Of a stretch of 64,000 nucleotides of DNA, positions 7,994-15,692 are shown in pieces. The stretch is from Actinoplanes nipponensis (GTDB taxonomy: Bacteria; Actinomycetota; Actinomycetes; Mycobacteriales; Micromonosporaceae), in NCBI RefSeq assembly GCF_016862275.1, contig NZ_BOMQ01000079.1, forward strand, positions 1-64,000, read 5' to 3'. The notes under the pieces are model-generated. The model had not been told where the DNA came from and ran no database searches. It was given only the letters and a program-made list of their open reading frames with translations. The stretch's first letter is position 1; the number at the start of each line of letters is the position of its first letter. The translations under genes and the position numbers were made by a program.

Positions 7994-9751
7994 GTGCTGG
8001 AGGAACTGCGCATCACCGGGCTGGGCGTCATCGATGACACGACGTTGCGGCTGACCACGGGCATGAATGCCATCACCGGCGAGACCGGCGCCGGCAAGAC
8101 GATGGTGGTGACCGGGCTCGGGTTGCTCTTCGGCGGCCGGGCCGACGCCGGGCGGGTCCGCGCCGATCCGGGCCGGGCCGTGGTCGAGGGCCGGCTGCGC
8201 CTCACCGGTTCGCTCGGCGACGCGATGCAGACCCGCATCACCGACGCCGGCGGCGAGCTCGACGACGACGGTTCCGTGCTGCTCAGCCGCACGGTGACCA
8301 TCGAGGGCCGGTCCCGGGCGCACGTCGGCGGCCGCAGCATGCCGGTGGCGATGCTCAGCGAGGTCGGGGAGCAGGTCGTCGCCGTGCACGGTCAGTCCGA
8401 CCAGCTGCGGCTGCTGCGCCCGTCCGAGCAGCGGGCAGCGCTGGACCGCTTCGCCGGCCCCGAGCACGAGAAGCTGCTGGAGACCTACCGCGAGGCGTTC
8501 ACCCGCTGGCGGGCCGTGGTCGAGGACCTGGCCGACCGGCGCCGCCACGCGCGCGAGCGCAGCCAGGAGGCCGACCTGCTGACCCTGGGCCTCGACGAGA
8601 TCAGCCGGGTCGACCCGCAGCCCGGCGAGGACGACGACCTGCGCGCCGAGGTGCAGCGCCTGGAGCACGCCGAGGGCCTGCGCACGGCCGCCGCCATCGC
8701 CGCGCAGGCGCTGGCCGGGGGCGTGGAGGCCGCGGAGGAGACCGCCGACGCGACGCTGCTGCTGGGCACCGCCCGGCGCACCCTGGAGGCGCAGGCCGGG
8801 GTCGACCCGGCGCTGGGCGAGCTGGCGGCCCGGGTCGAGGAGGCCGCCACCCTGGTCGGCGACGTCGCCGCGGAGCTGTCGGCCTACCTGAGCGCGCTGG
8901 ACGCCGATCCGGCCCGCCTCGAGGTCATCTACGAGCGCCGGGCGGCGCTGCGGGCGCTGACCCGCAAGTACGCCGACGACGTCGAGGGTGTCATCGCCTG
9001 GGCGGACAACGCCCGGGCCCGGCTGGCCGCGCTGGACAGCTCCGACGAGTTGCTCGAGGAGCTCGACCGGGAGCGGCTGCGCCTGGCCGGGACGGTCGGC
9101 GAGCTCGCCGCCCGGCTGACCGCCGCCCGGGTGGAGGCCGCCGGCCGCTTCTCCCAGCAGGTCAGCGTCGAGCTGGCCGGGCTGGCGATGCCGCACTCCC
9201 GGGTGGAGATCGTCGTGCAGCCGCGGACGGGCGGGCGCGACGAGCCCACCGTGCCGGTCGACGGCGCCGAGGTCGCGGTCGGCCCGGACGGCGGCGACGA
9301 GATCGAGCTGCGGTTGATCGCGCATCCCGGCGCTCCCGCGCTGCCGCTGCAGAAGGGCGCCTCGGGCGGCGAGCTGTCCCGGGTCATGCTGGCCATCGAG
9401 GTGGTGTTCGCCGGCGCCGGCGGCCCGCCGACGCTGGTCTTCGACGAGGTCGACTCCGGCGTCGGCGGTCAGGCGGCGGTCGAGATCGGCCGGCGGCTGG
9501 CCCGGCTCGCGCGCACCCACCAGGTGCTGGTGGTGACCCACCTGCCGCAGGTGGCGGCGTTCGCCGACCGGCATCTGGTGGTGGCCAAGGACACCGGCGG
9601 GGCGATCACGACCAGCGGCGTGCGCATCGTCGAGGAGACCGAGCGGGCGCGGGAGCTGGCCCGGATGCTGGCCGGCCTGCCGGACTCGGATCTGGGCATC
9701 GCCCACGCGGAGGAGCTGCTGGCGGTGGCCGACCGGGAGAAACGCGCCTGA
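7994..9751 (+). CDS. recN: DNA repair protein RecN
   Basis: 585 aa from GTG at 7994, giving the standard RecN N-terminus MLEELRITGLGVID. RecN is an SMC-like ATPase that holds broken DNA ends during double-strand-break repair. The Walker A motif GETGAGKT is at residues about 29-36. Two long coiled-coil arms, rich in Arg, Glu and Ala, cover about 150-400. The ABC signature (ASGGELSRVMLAIE) and Walker B (LVFDEVDSGVGG) lie near 455-500, followed by the H-loop VVTHLPQVAAFAD. Length agrees with the family (550-590 aa). The 62-bp gap from nadK may contain a weak promoter, but co-transcription is usual. Confidence 0.95.
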   Translation: MLEELRITGLGVIDDTTLRLTTGMNAITGETGAGKTMVVTGLGLLFGGRADAGRVRADPGRAVVEGRLRLTGSLGDAMQTRITDAGGELDDDGSVLLSRTVTIEGRSRAHVGGRSMPVAMLSEVGEQVVAVHGQSDQLRLLRPSEQRAALDRFAGPEHEKLLETYREAFTRWRAVVEDLADRRRHARERSQEADLLTLGLDEISRVDPQPGEDDDLRAEVQRLEHAEGLRTAAAIAAQALAGGVEAAEETADATLLLGTARRTLEAQAGVDPALGELAARVEEAATLVGDVAAELSAYLSALDADPARLEVIYERRAALRALTRKYADDVEGVIAWADNARARLAALDSSDELLEELDRERLRLAGTVGELAARLTAARVEAAGRFSQQVSVELAGLAMPHSRVEIVVQPRTGGRDEPTVPVDGAEVAVGPDGGDEIELRLIAHPGAPALPLQKGASGGELSRVMLAIEVVFAGAGGPPTLVFDEVDSGVGGQAAVEIGRRLARLARTHQVLVVTHLPQVAAFADRHLVVAKDTGGAITTSGVRIVEETERARELARMLAGLPDSDLGIAHAEELLAVADREKRA

Positions 9752-9848
9752 CCTGGCGTCCGGCCCGCGGGGCAATTCACACCTTTTGTCGGTGACCTTG
9801 TGCATGTCGGGTGCGGCACAGGTGAAACGGCGTGTCAGGATGGCCGGG

Positions 9849-11027
9849 ATGCGACTTCCCACCTTGCGCCGGACCCGGAGCGTCGAACCGGGAGCCTTCT
9901 CCGGCACCGCCCGCCTCGATCGCCGGACCAAGCGCCTGGTCGGACGCCTGCGCCCCGGCGACATCGCCGTGATCGACCACGTCGACATCGACCGCGTCGC
10001 GGCCGACTCGCTGGTCGCCGTCGGCGTCGCGGCGGTGCTCAACGTCAAGCCGTCGATCTCCGGCCGCTATCCCAACCTCGGTCCCGAGGTGCTGATCCAG
10101 GCCGGCATCGTGCTCATCGACGACCTCGGCGAGGAGGTGTTCGACCGGATCAGCGAGGGCGACCTGGTCAGCATCGCCGACGACACCGTGCTGCTCGACG
10201 GCGAGCCGATCGCCAGCGGCATCCGGCAGGACTCGCAGACCGTCGCCGCCGCCATGGCCGACGCCCGCGAGGGCCTGTCCGTGCAGCTCGAGGCGTTCGC
10301 CGCCAACACCATGGACTACCTCAAGCAGGAACGCGACCTGCTGCTCGACGGGGTGGGCGTGCCCGACGTGCAGACCCGGATCGCCGGGCGGCACGTGCTC
10401 ATCGTCGTGCGCGGCTACGACTACAAGGACGACCTGGACGTCCTGCGGCCCTACATCCGCGAGTTCAAGCCGGTGCTGATCGGCGTCGACGGCGGGGCCG
10501 ACGCGCTGGTCGAGACGGGCTACACGCCCGACATCATCATCGGCGACATGGACTCGGTCACCGACGACGTGCTGCGCTGCGGCGCGGAGGTGATCGTGCA
10601 CGCGTACCCGGACGGGCGCGCCCCGGGCCTGGACCGGGTGCACGGGCTCGGCGTGCCCGCGGTGACCTTCCCCGCCGCCGCCACCAGCGAGGACCTCGCC
10701 ATGCTGCTGGCCGACGACAAGGGCGCCACGCTGATCGTCGCGGTCGGCACCCACGCCAACCTGGTCGAGTTCCTCGACAAGGGCCGCGGCGGCATGGCCT
10801 CGACGTTCCTGACCCGGCTCAAGGTGGGCGGCAAGCTGGTCGACGCCAAAGGCGTGAGCCGGCTCTACAAGCAGAACATCTCCGGCTCCTCGCTGGTGCT
10901 GCTGGTGCTGTCCGCGGTCGCGGCGATGGCCTCCGCGGTCACCGTCTCCACGGTCGGCAAGGCCTACCTCTCCGTGATGAGCGAATGGTGGGACAATCTG
11001 GTCTTCCAATTAGGACAGCTTTTCTGA
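9849..11027 (+). CDS. steA: SteA-like cytokinetic ring protein with thiamine-pyrophosphokinase-like fold
   Basis: 392 aa from ATG at 9849, with AGGA eight bases upstream. In Corynebacterium SteA together with SteB helps recruit and activate the RipA peptidoglycan hydrolase for daughter-cell separation. The N-terminal half (RLDRRTKRLVGRLRPGDIAVIDHVDIDRVAADSL) is the conserved SteA domain. The middle contains a TPK-like nucleotide-binding motif, GVDGGADALVETGYTPDIIIGDMDSV. The C-terminus has one hydrophobic helix (SGSSLVLLVLSAVAAMASAVTV) that would anchor it to the membrane, followed by a short tail. It lies immediately before the mctB/steB homologue (24-bp gap), the conserved pairing in mycolata. 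Confidence 0.9.
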   Translation: MRLPTLRRTRSVEPGAFSGTARLDRRTKRLVGRLRPGDIAVIDHVDIDRVAADSLVAVGVAAVLNVKPSISGRYPNLGPEVLIQAGIVLIDDLGEEVFDRISEGDLVSIADDTVLLDGEPIASGIRQDSQTVAAAMADAREGLSVQLEAFAANTMDYLKQERDLLLDGVGVPDVQTRIAGRHVLIVVRGYDYKDDLDVLRPYIREFKPVLIGVDGGADALVETGYTPDIIIGDMDSVTDDVLRCGAEVIVHAYPDGRAPGLDRVHGLGVPAVTFPAAATSEDLAMLLADDKGATLIVAVGTHANLVEFLDKGRGGMASTFLTRLKVGGKLVDAKGVSRLYKQNISGSSLVLLVLSAVAAMASAVTVSTVGKAYLSVMSEWWDNLVFQLGQLF

Positions 11028-11051
11028 TCGAGGGACCAAGAGGCTTTCGGC

Positions 11052-11981
11052 GTGATCAACTTCCGGTACCACGTGGTGTCGCTCACCGCGGTCTTCCTCG
11101 CGCTCGCGATCGGGCTGGTGGTCGGCACCGCCGCGCTCAACGGGCCGGTCGTCGACACGCTCAAGGACCGCGTGGACGCGCTGAGCAAGGACAACAGCAA
11201 CTACCGTGACCAGGCGAACCAGTACCGCGAGGAACTGAACCGCACCCAGGACTTCGCCACCGAGGTCTCGCCCGCGCTGCTCAACGGCAAGCTGACCGGC
11301 CGCAAGATCGTCGTCGTGGTGCTGCCCAGCGGGCAGGACTACGCCGAGGGCGTGACCGCGATGCTCAAGGTCGCCGGGGCCACGATCACCGGCACGGTCA
11401 CCGTGCAGGACAAGTTCTTCGAGCCGGCGAACGCCTTCGAGCTGCTGGACCTGGCCGACAAGGCGTCCCAGCCGACCGTGCCCGCCGACGGCCTGCCGCT
11501 CAACAGCGACGGCGTCGAGACCTCCAGCGCGCTGCTGGCCGTGGCCCTGCTGCAGAAGGCCCAGCCGGTGACGGCCGGGGACCTCACCGCGGTGCTGGCC
11601 GCCTACACCGAGCCCGGCTACCTCAACGTCTCCGACGAGATCGTGCCCGGCGCGGAGGCCACCGTCGTGGTCTCCGGCCTGCCGCCCGTGGACCGCGACG
11701 CCGCCAAGAAGAACCAGAACGCGGTGACCCTGACCACCCAGTTCGCCAAGGACCGGCCGGTGGTCGTCGGCGGCCAGGGCATCGGCGACGGCAACCTGGT
11801 CGCCGAGATCCGCGCCGACCCGACGCTGGTCAAGAACATCTCCACGGTGGACAACGTGAGCACCGAGCAGGGCCAGCTGGCCACGGCGCTGACCGTGGTG
11901 GAGCGCGTCGTCGCCGGCAAGGTCGGCCAGTACGGCCTGTCGGCCGGCGCGACCTCGCAGGTTCCCGAGGCCGCGGGCTGA
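11052..11981 (+). CDS. mctB: MctB/SteB family coiled-coil membrane protein
   Basis: 309 aa from GTG at 11052 with AGAGG upstream. One N-terminal transmembrane helix (VVSLTAVFLALAIGLVVGTAALNG, residues about 8-31) is followed by a coiled coil (TLKDRVDALSKDNSNYRDQANQYREELNRT) and an extracytoplasmic alpha/beta domain. The family is annotated 'copper transporter' after M. tuberculosis MctB (Rv1698), whose loss makes cells copper sensitive, while the corynebacterial homologue SteB acts with SteA in cell separation. No Cys or Met cluster that could bind copper is visible, so I favour the SteAB role. Gene order recN-steA-mctB is conserved. Confidence 0.88.
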   Translation: MINFRYHVVSLTAVFLALAIGLVVGTAALNGPVVDTLKDRVDALSKDNSNYRDQANQYREELNRTQDFATEVSPALLNGKLTGRKIVVVVLPSGQDYAEGVTAMLKVAGATITGTVTVQDKFFEPANAFELLDLADKASQPTVPADGLPLNSDGVETSSALLAVALLQKAQPVTAGDLTAVLAAYTEPGYLNVSDEIVPGAEATVVVSGLPPVDRDAAKKNQNAVTLTTQFAKDRPVVVGGQGIGDGNLVAEIRADPTLVKNISTVDNVSTEQGQLATALTVVERVVAGKVGQYGLSAGATSQVPEAAG

Positions 11982-12073
11982 CTTCGTCCACAGGGTGCGC
12001 CGGGCGCTGACCCCGACCCCCTAGACTCGGCGGTCGGCCGCCGAGGGCGCGGCCCGGCGAGGCGGGAGTACAC

Positions 12074-12940
12074 ATGGCCGGCAAGGGCGTGAAGTCGTTC
12101 GGCATCGGGGCCCTGGCGGCGCGCGCCGCGCTGGCCTGGATCCGGCATGATCCGCAGGCCGCTCAGCTGGAGCGGACCAACTTCCACGGCCGCACGGTCA
12201 CCCTGGCGGGTGGTCCCGCCCTGGCGGCCGGCGCGACCGTCGGCGCCGCGTTCGGCGCCCCGACCCCGGCCGTGACCGCCGCCGTGGTCACCGCGGGCGC
12301 CACCGCCGGCGCGGTCGGGTTCTACGACGACCTGGTCGGCAACCGCCCGGAGCAGAAGGCCGCCAAGGGCTTCGCCGGGCACCTCGGCGCGCTGCGCGAG
12401 GGCCGGGTCACCAGCGGGCTCGTCAAGATCGTGGGGATGGGCGCGGCCGGGCTGGCCGCCGCGGCCCTGCTCACCGGCGACCCGCGGGTGCGCGCGCACC
12501 GCAGCCGACAGCGCGGCGGAGCGATGCGGGGCGCCGCCGACGTGCTGCTCGGCGCGGGCGTCATCGCCGGCACCGCCAACCTGCTCAACCTGCTCGACCT
12601 GCGCCCCGGCCGGGCGCTGAAGGCCGGCGCGCTGATCGGCGCCCCGCTGGCCGTCGGCCGCGGCGGCGGGGTGGCGGCCGGCACGCTCGGCGCCGGCGCG
12701 GCGCTGCTGCCGGCCGACCTCGGCGAGGAGATCATGCTCGGCGACGCGGGCGCCAACGCGCTGGGCGCGCTGCTCGGGGTGGCGCTGGCCGCCCGTACGG
12801 GGCCGGCCGGGCGGGCCGTCGCGCTGACCGTGCTGGCCGCGCTCACCGCGGCCAGCGAGAAGGTCAGCTTCACCAAGGTCATCCAGGACACGCCGTGGCT
12901 GCGCGAGCTCGACGCGCTGGGCCGCCGGCCCGCGGAATGA
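12074..12940 (+). CDS. MraY/WecA-like phospho-sugar transferase family membrane protein
   Basis: 288 aa. Several hydrophobic segments are present, with motifs that mirror the MraY/WecA polyprenyl-phosphate sugar-1-phosphate transferases. GFYDDLVGN at about 85 corresponds to the catalytic DD motif, and NLLNLLDLRPGRALK corresponds to the N-x-x-N-x-x-D motif. MLGDAGANALGALLG matches the FxGDxGS motif, and KVIQDTPWLRELDALGR the C-terminal signature. It is shorter than MraY (about 360 aa) and has fewer membrane helices, so its activity is uncertain. The stop overlaps murJ by 4 bp (ATGA), and the downstream genes concern cell-wall lipid carriers. A role in a lipid-linked envelope glycan is therefore likely. 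Confidence 0.75.
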   Translation: MAGKGVKSFGIGALAARAALAWIRHDPQAAQLERTNFHGRTVTLAGGPALAAGATVGAAFGAPTPAVTAAVVTAGATAGAVGFYDDLVGNRPEQKAAKGFAGHLGALREGRVTSGLVKIVGMGAAGLAAAALLTGDPRVRAHRSRQRGGAMRGAADVLLGAGVIAGTANLLNLLDLRPGRALKAGALIGAPLAVGRGGGVAAGTLGAGAALLPADLGEEIMLGDAGANALGALLGVALAARTGPAGRAVALTVLAALTAASEKVSFTKVIQDTPWLRELDALGRRPAE

Positions 12941-14562
12941 CCGCAACGGCGCCCGCGCCACGCTCGGGGGCCGGGCGCATCGCCGGCGCGGCGGCGCTGA
13001 TCGCCGGGCTCACCGTGCTCGCCCGCCTCGCCGGCTTCGGCCGGACCGTGGTGTTCATCAGCACGGTGCGCGACAACTCGCTCGGCGACCTCTACAACGC
13101 GGCCAACACGGTGCCGAACATCGTCTTCGAGCTGGTGGCCGGGGGCGCGCTGGCCAGCCTGGTGGTGCCGCTGCTGGCCGGGGCGGTGGCGGCGGGGGAC
13201 CGGGCGCGGGTCGACGCGGTCGCCTCGGCCCTGCTGACCTGGACGCTGCTGCTGCTCGTGCCGCTGGCCGTGCTGGTCGCGCTGCTGGCCGGGCCGATCG
13301 TCGGGCTGCTGCCCGACATGCCGTCCGACGCCCAGGAGGTGGGCGCGCGCATGCTGCGGGTCTTCGCCCCGCAACTGCCGCTGTACGGGGTCGGCATCGT
13401 GCTCACCGGCGTGCTCCAGGCGCACCACCGCTTCGCCTGGCCGGTGCTCGCGCCGCTGCTGTCCAGCGTCACCGTGATGGGCGCGTACCTCACGTACGCG
13501 CTGGTGGACGGGCGGGGCACCGGGCTGGGCGGGCTGAGCACCGGCGGCGAGGTGGCGCTGTCGGTGGGCACCACGCTCGGCGTCGTGGTGCTGAGCCTGT
13601 GCCTGGTGATCCCGCTGCGTGGCCTGCGCCTGCGGCTGCGCCCGGCGCTGCGCTTCCCGGGCGACGCCGGCCGGCAGGTCGTCCGTCTCGGCTGGGCCGG
13701 CGCGGTCACCGTCGGGTCGCAGCAGCTGATGGTCGTGGTGGTGCTCGCGCTCGCGGCCGGCGACGGCGACCTGACCCGGTTCAACCTGGCCCAGGCGCTG
13801 TACCTGCTGCCGTGGGCGGTGCTGGCGGTGCCGTTGGCCACTGCCGCCTATCCGACACTGTCGGCCACCGCCGAGCGCGGCGACGAGGACGGCTACCGGG
13901 CGGCCCTGGCCGGCACGGCCCGTACGGTGGCGTTGCTGGCCTGCCTGGGCGGCGCGGCCCTGGTCGCCGTGGCCCAGCCGGTGGCCGCCCTGTTGGGCAC
14001 GCCCCAGGCGGCGCCCGGCATCGTCGGGTTCGCGCCCGGCCTGCTGGGCTACGCCCTGTTCGCGCTGCTCTCCCGCGCCCTGTACGCCCGGGGCGCCACG
14101 TCGTCGGCCGCCGCGGCCACCGCTGCCGGGTGGACGGTCGCCGCCGTCGCCGCCCTGATCCTGACGGCCGTGCTGGACGACGCCGACCGGGTGCTGGCCC
14201 TCGCCCTGGCCAACAGCGTCGGCATGCTCGCCCTGGGCGCGCTGCTGGTCGCCGCCGTACGCCGCCGGGCGGGCGCCGGGGCCCTGGCGGGACTGCCGCG
14301 GGCGACCGGCGTGGGTATCGTTGCGGCCGTCGTGGCCGGACTGGCCGGCTGGGCTGTCGTCGAGGGCCTGCGGCACGTGTCCGGGTCCACCCCGGCAGGC
14401 GGGGTGAGCCTGCTCTCGGGCATGCTGGGCGGTGTCGTGGTCGTGGTCGTCTTCCTCGCGGTGACCTACCCGCTGGACCGTCACGACCTGCGGCCCCTGG
14501 TCGCCACCGTGACCGGGCGGATCCGCCGTAAACCGGCACCGGACGGGAAGGGCGCAACGTGA
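12937..14562 (+). CDS. murJ: MurJ/MviN-family lipid II flippase
   Basis: 541 aa from ATG at 12937, overlapping the previous stop. About 14 hydrophobic helices are visible. The MviN/MurJ core signature is in the first third (RIAGAAALIAGLTVLARLAGFGRTVVFIS, LYNAANTVPNIVFELVAGGALASLVVPL). The family flips lipid II or related lipid-linked oligosaccharides across the membrane. The main murJ of actinobacteria is usually near the origin beside trxB/parAB, so this is probably a second paralogue dedicated to the envelope set here. It is followed by a GT4 gene through a GTGA overlap. Confidence 0.88.
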   Translation: MTATAPAPRSGAGRIAGAAALIAGLTVLARLAGFGRTVVFISTVRDNSLGDLYNAANTVPNIVFELVAGGALASLVVPLLAGAVAAGDRARVDAVASALLTWTLLLLVPLAVLVALLAGPIVGLLPDMPSDAQEVGARMLRVFAPQLPLYGVGIVLTGVLQAHHRFAWPVLAPLLSSVTVMGAYLTYALVDGRGTGLGGLSTGGEVALSVGTTLGVVVLSLCLVIPLRGLRLRLRPALRFPGDAGRQVVRLGWAGAVTVGSQQLMVVVVLALAAGDGDLTRFNLAQALYLLPWAVLAVPLATAAYPTLSATAERGDEDGYRAALAGTARTVALLACLGGAALVAVAQPVAALLGTPQAAPGIVGFAPGLLGYALFALLSRALYARGATSSAAAATAAGWTVAAVAALILTAVLDDADRVLALALANSVGMLALGALLVAAVRRRAGAGALAGLPRATGVGIVAAVVAGLAGWAVVEGLRHVSGSTPAGGVSLLSGMLGGVVVVVVFLAVTYPLDRHDLRPLVATVTGRIRRKPAPDGKGAT

Positions 14563-15692
14563 CCGAGGCAGGGCGGGCGACGACGTGGCACGGCTCGGTC
14601 GCGCTGGTGCTGGGTTCCAGCACCGGCGGCGTCGGCCAGCACGTGGCGTCGCTGACCCGCGGCCTGCTCGCGGCCGGCTGCCGGGTGCTGGTGTGCGGCC
14701 CCGCCGCCACCGACGAGCACTTCGGGTTCGCCGCGGCCGGCGCCCAGTTCGCCCCGGTGGAGATCCCGGCCGCCCCCGGTCCGCAGGACTCCGGCGCCAT
14801 CCGGGCGCTGCGCCGGGCGCTGACCGGCCGCCAGGTCGACGTCGTGCACGCCCACGGCCTGCGGGCGGCGTTCGTCGCGTCGCTGACCCGGCCCGCCGCG
14901 CCGCTGGTGGTCACCTGGCACAACGCGGTCCTCGCCCGCGGCCTGCGCGGCCAGGCGTCGGCCCTGGTCGAGCGGATCGTGGCCCGGGCCGCCACGCTGA
15001 CCCTGGGCGCCTCGGAGGACCTGGTGGAACGCGCGCTGGCGGTGGGCGCCCGCCAGGCCCGCCTGAGCGCCGTCGCCGCGCCCGCCCTGGGCGCGCCCCG
15101 GCGCAGCCGCGCCGCCGTGCGCGCCGAGTTCCGGCTCACCCCGGACACCCCGCTGATCCTCTCGGTCGGCCGGCTGCACCCGCAGAAGAGGTACGACATC
15201 CTCGTCGAGGCCGCCGCCCGCTGGCGCGCCCTCACCCCGCCGCCGATGGTCGTGGTGGCCGGATCCGGGCCCAGCTACATGCAGCTGGCCCAGCGCGCCT
15301 CGGAGCTGCGCGCCAAGTTCTTCCTGCTGGGCCACCGCAACGACGTGCCCGACCTGCTGGCCGGGGCCGACCTCGCGGTGATCACCAGCGACTGGGAGGC
15401 GCGGCAGCTGTTCGCCCAGGAGGCGCTGCGGGCCGGGGTGCCACTGATCACCACGGCCGTGGGCGGGCTCCCGGGGCTGGTCGGGGACGCCGCGGTGCAG
15501 ATCCCGGCGGGCGATGTGGACGCGCTGGACGCCGCGGTGCGCGAGATGCTGGCCGACCCGGCGAAGCGGGCCGACCACGCCGCGCGCGGGCCGCGGCGGG
15601 CGGCGACGTGGCCGACCGAGGAGGACACGGTGGCCGATGTGCTGGCCGCGTACGCGTCCGTGACGTCGACCGCTCGGGCAGGCCAGGGGTGA
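14559..15692 (+). CDS. Glycosyltransferase family 4
   Basis: 377 aa from GTG at 14559 within the murJ stop. It has the GT-B two-domain layout. The N-terminal glycine loop is GSSTGGVGQHVASLTRGLLAAG at residues about 19-40. The C-terminal domain begins with LILSVGRLHPQKRYDILVEAAARW at about 200. The nucleotide-sugar signature SDWEARQLFAQEALRAGVPLITTAVGGLPGLVGD lies near 275-310, where the catalytic E-x7-E is replaced by E(WEARQLFAQE)-type spacing seen in many GT4 enzymes. Donor and acceptor are unknown. Overlap with both neighbours places it in the same translationally coupled set as murJ and the large membrane protein. Confidence 0.88.
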   Translation: MTEAGRATTWHGSVALVLGSSTGGVGQHVASLTRGLLAAGCRVLVCGPAATDEHFGFAAAGAQFAPVEIPAAPGPQDSGAIRALRRALTGRQVDVVHAHGLRAAFVASLTRPAAPLVVTWHNAVLARGLRGQASALVERIVARAATLTLGASEDLVERALAVGARQARLSAVAAPALGAPRRSRAAVRAEFRLTPDTPLILSVGRLHPQKRYDILVEAAARWRALTPPPMVVVAGSGPSYMQLAQRASELRAKFFLLGHRNDVPDLLAGADLAVITSDWEARQLFAQEALRAGVPLITTAVGGLPGLVGDAAVQIPAGDVDALDAAVREMLADPAKRADHAARGPRRAATWPTEEDTVADVLAAYASVTSTARAGQG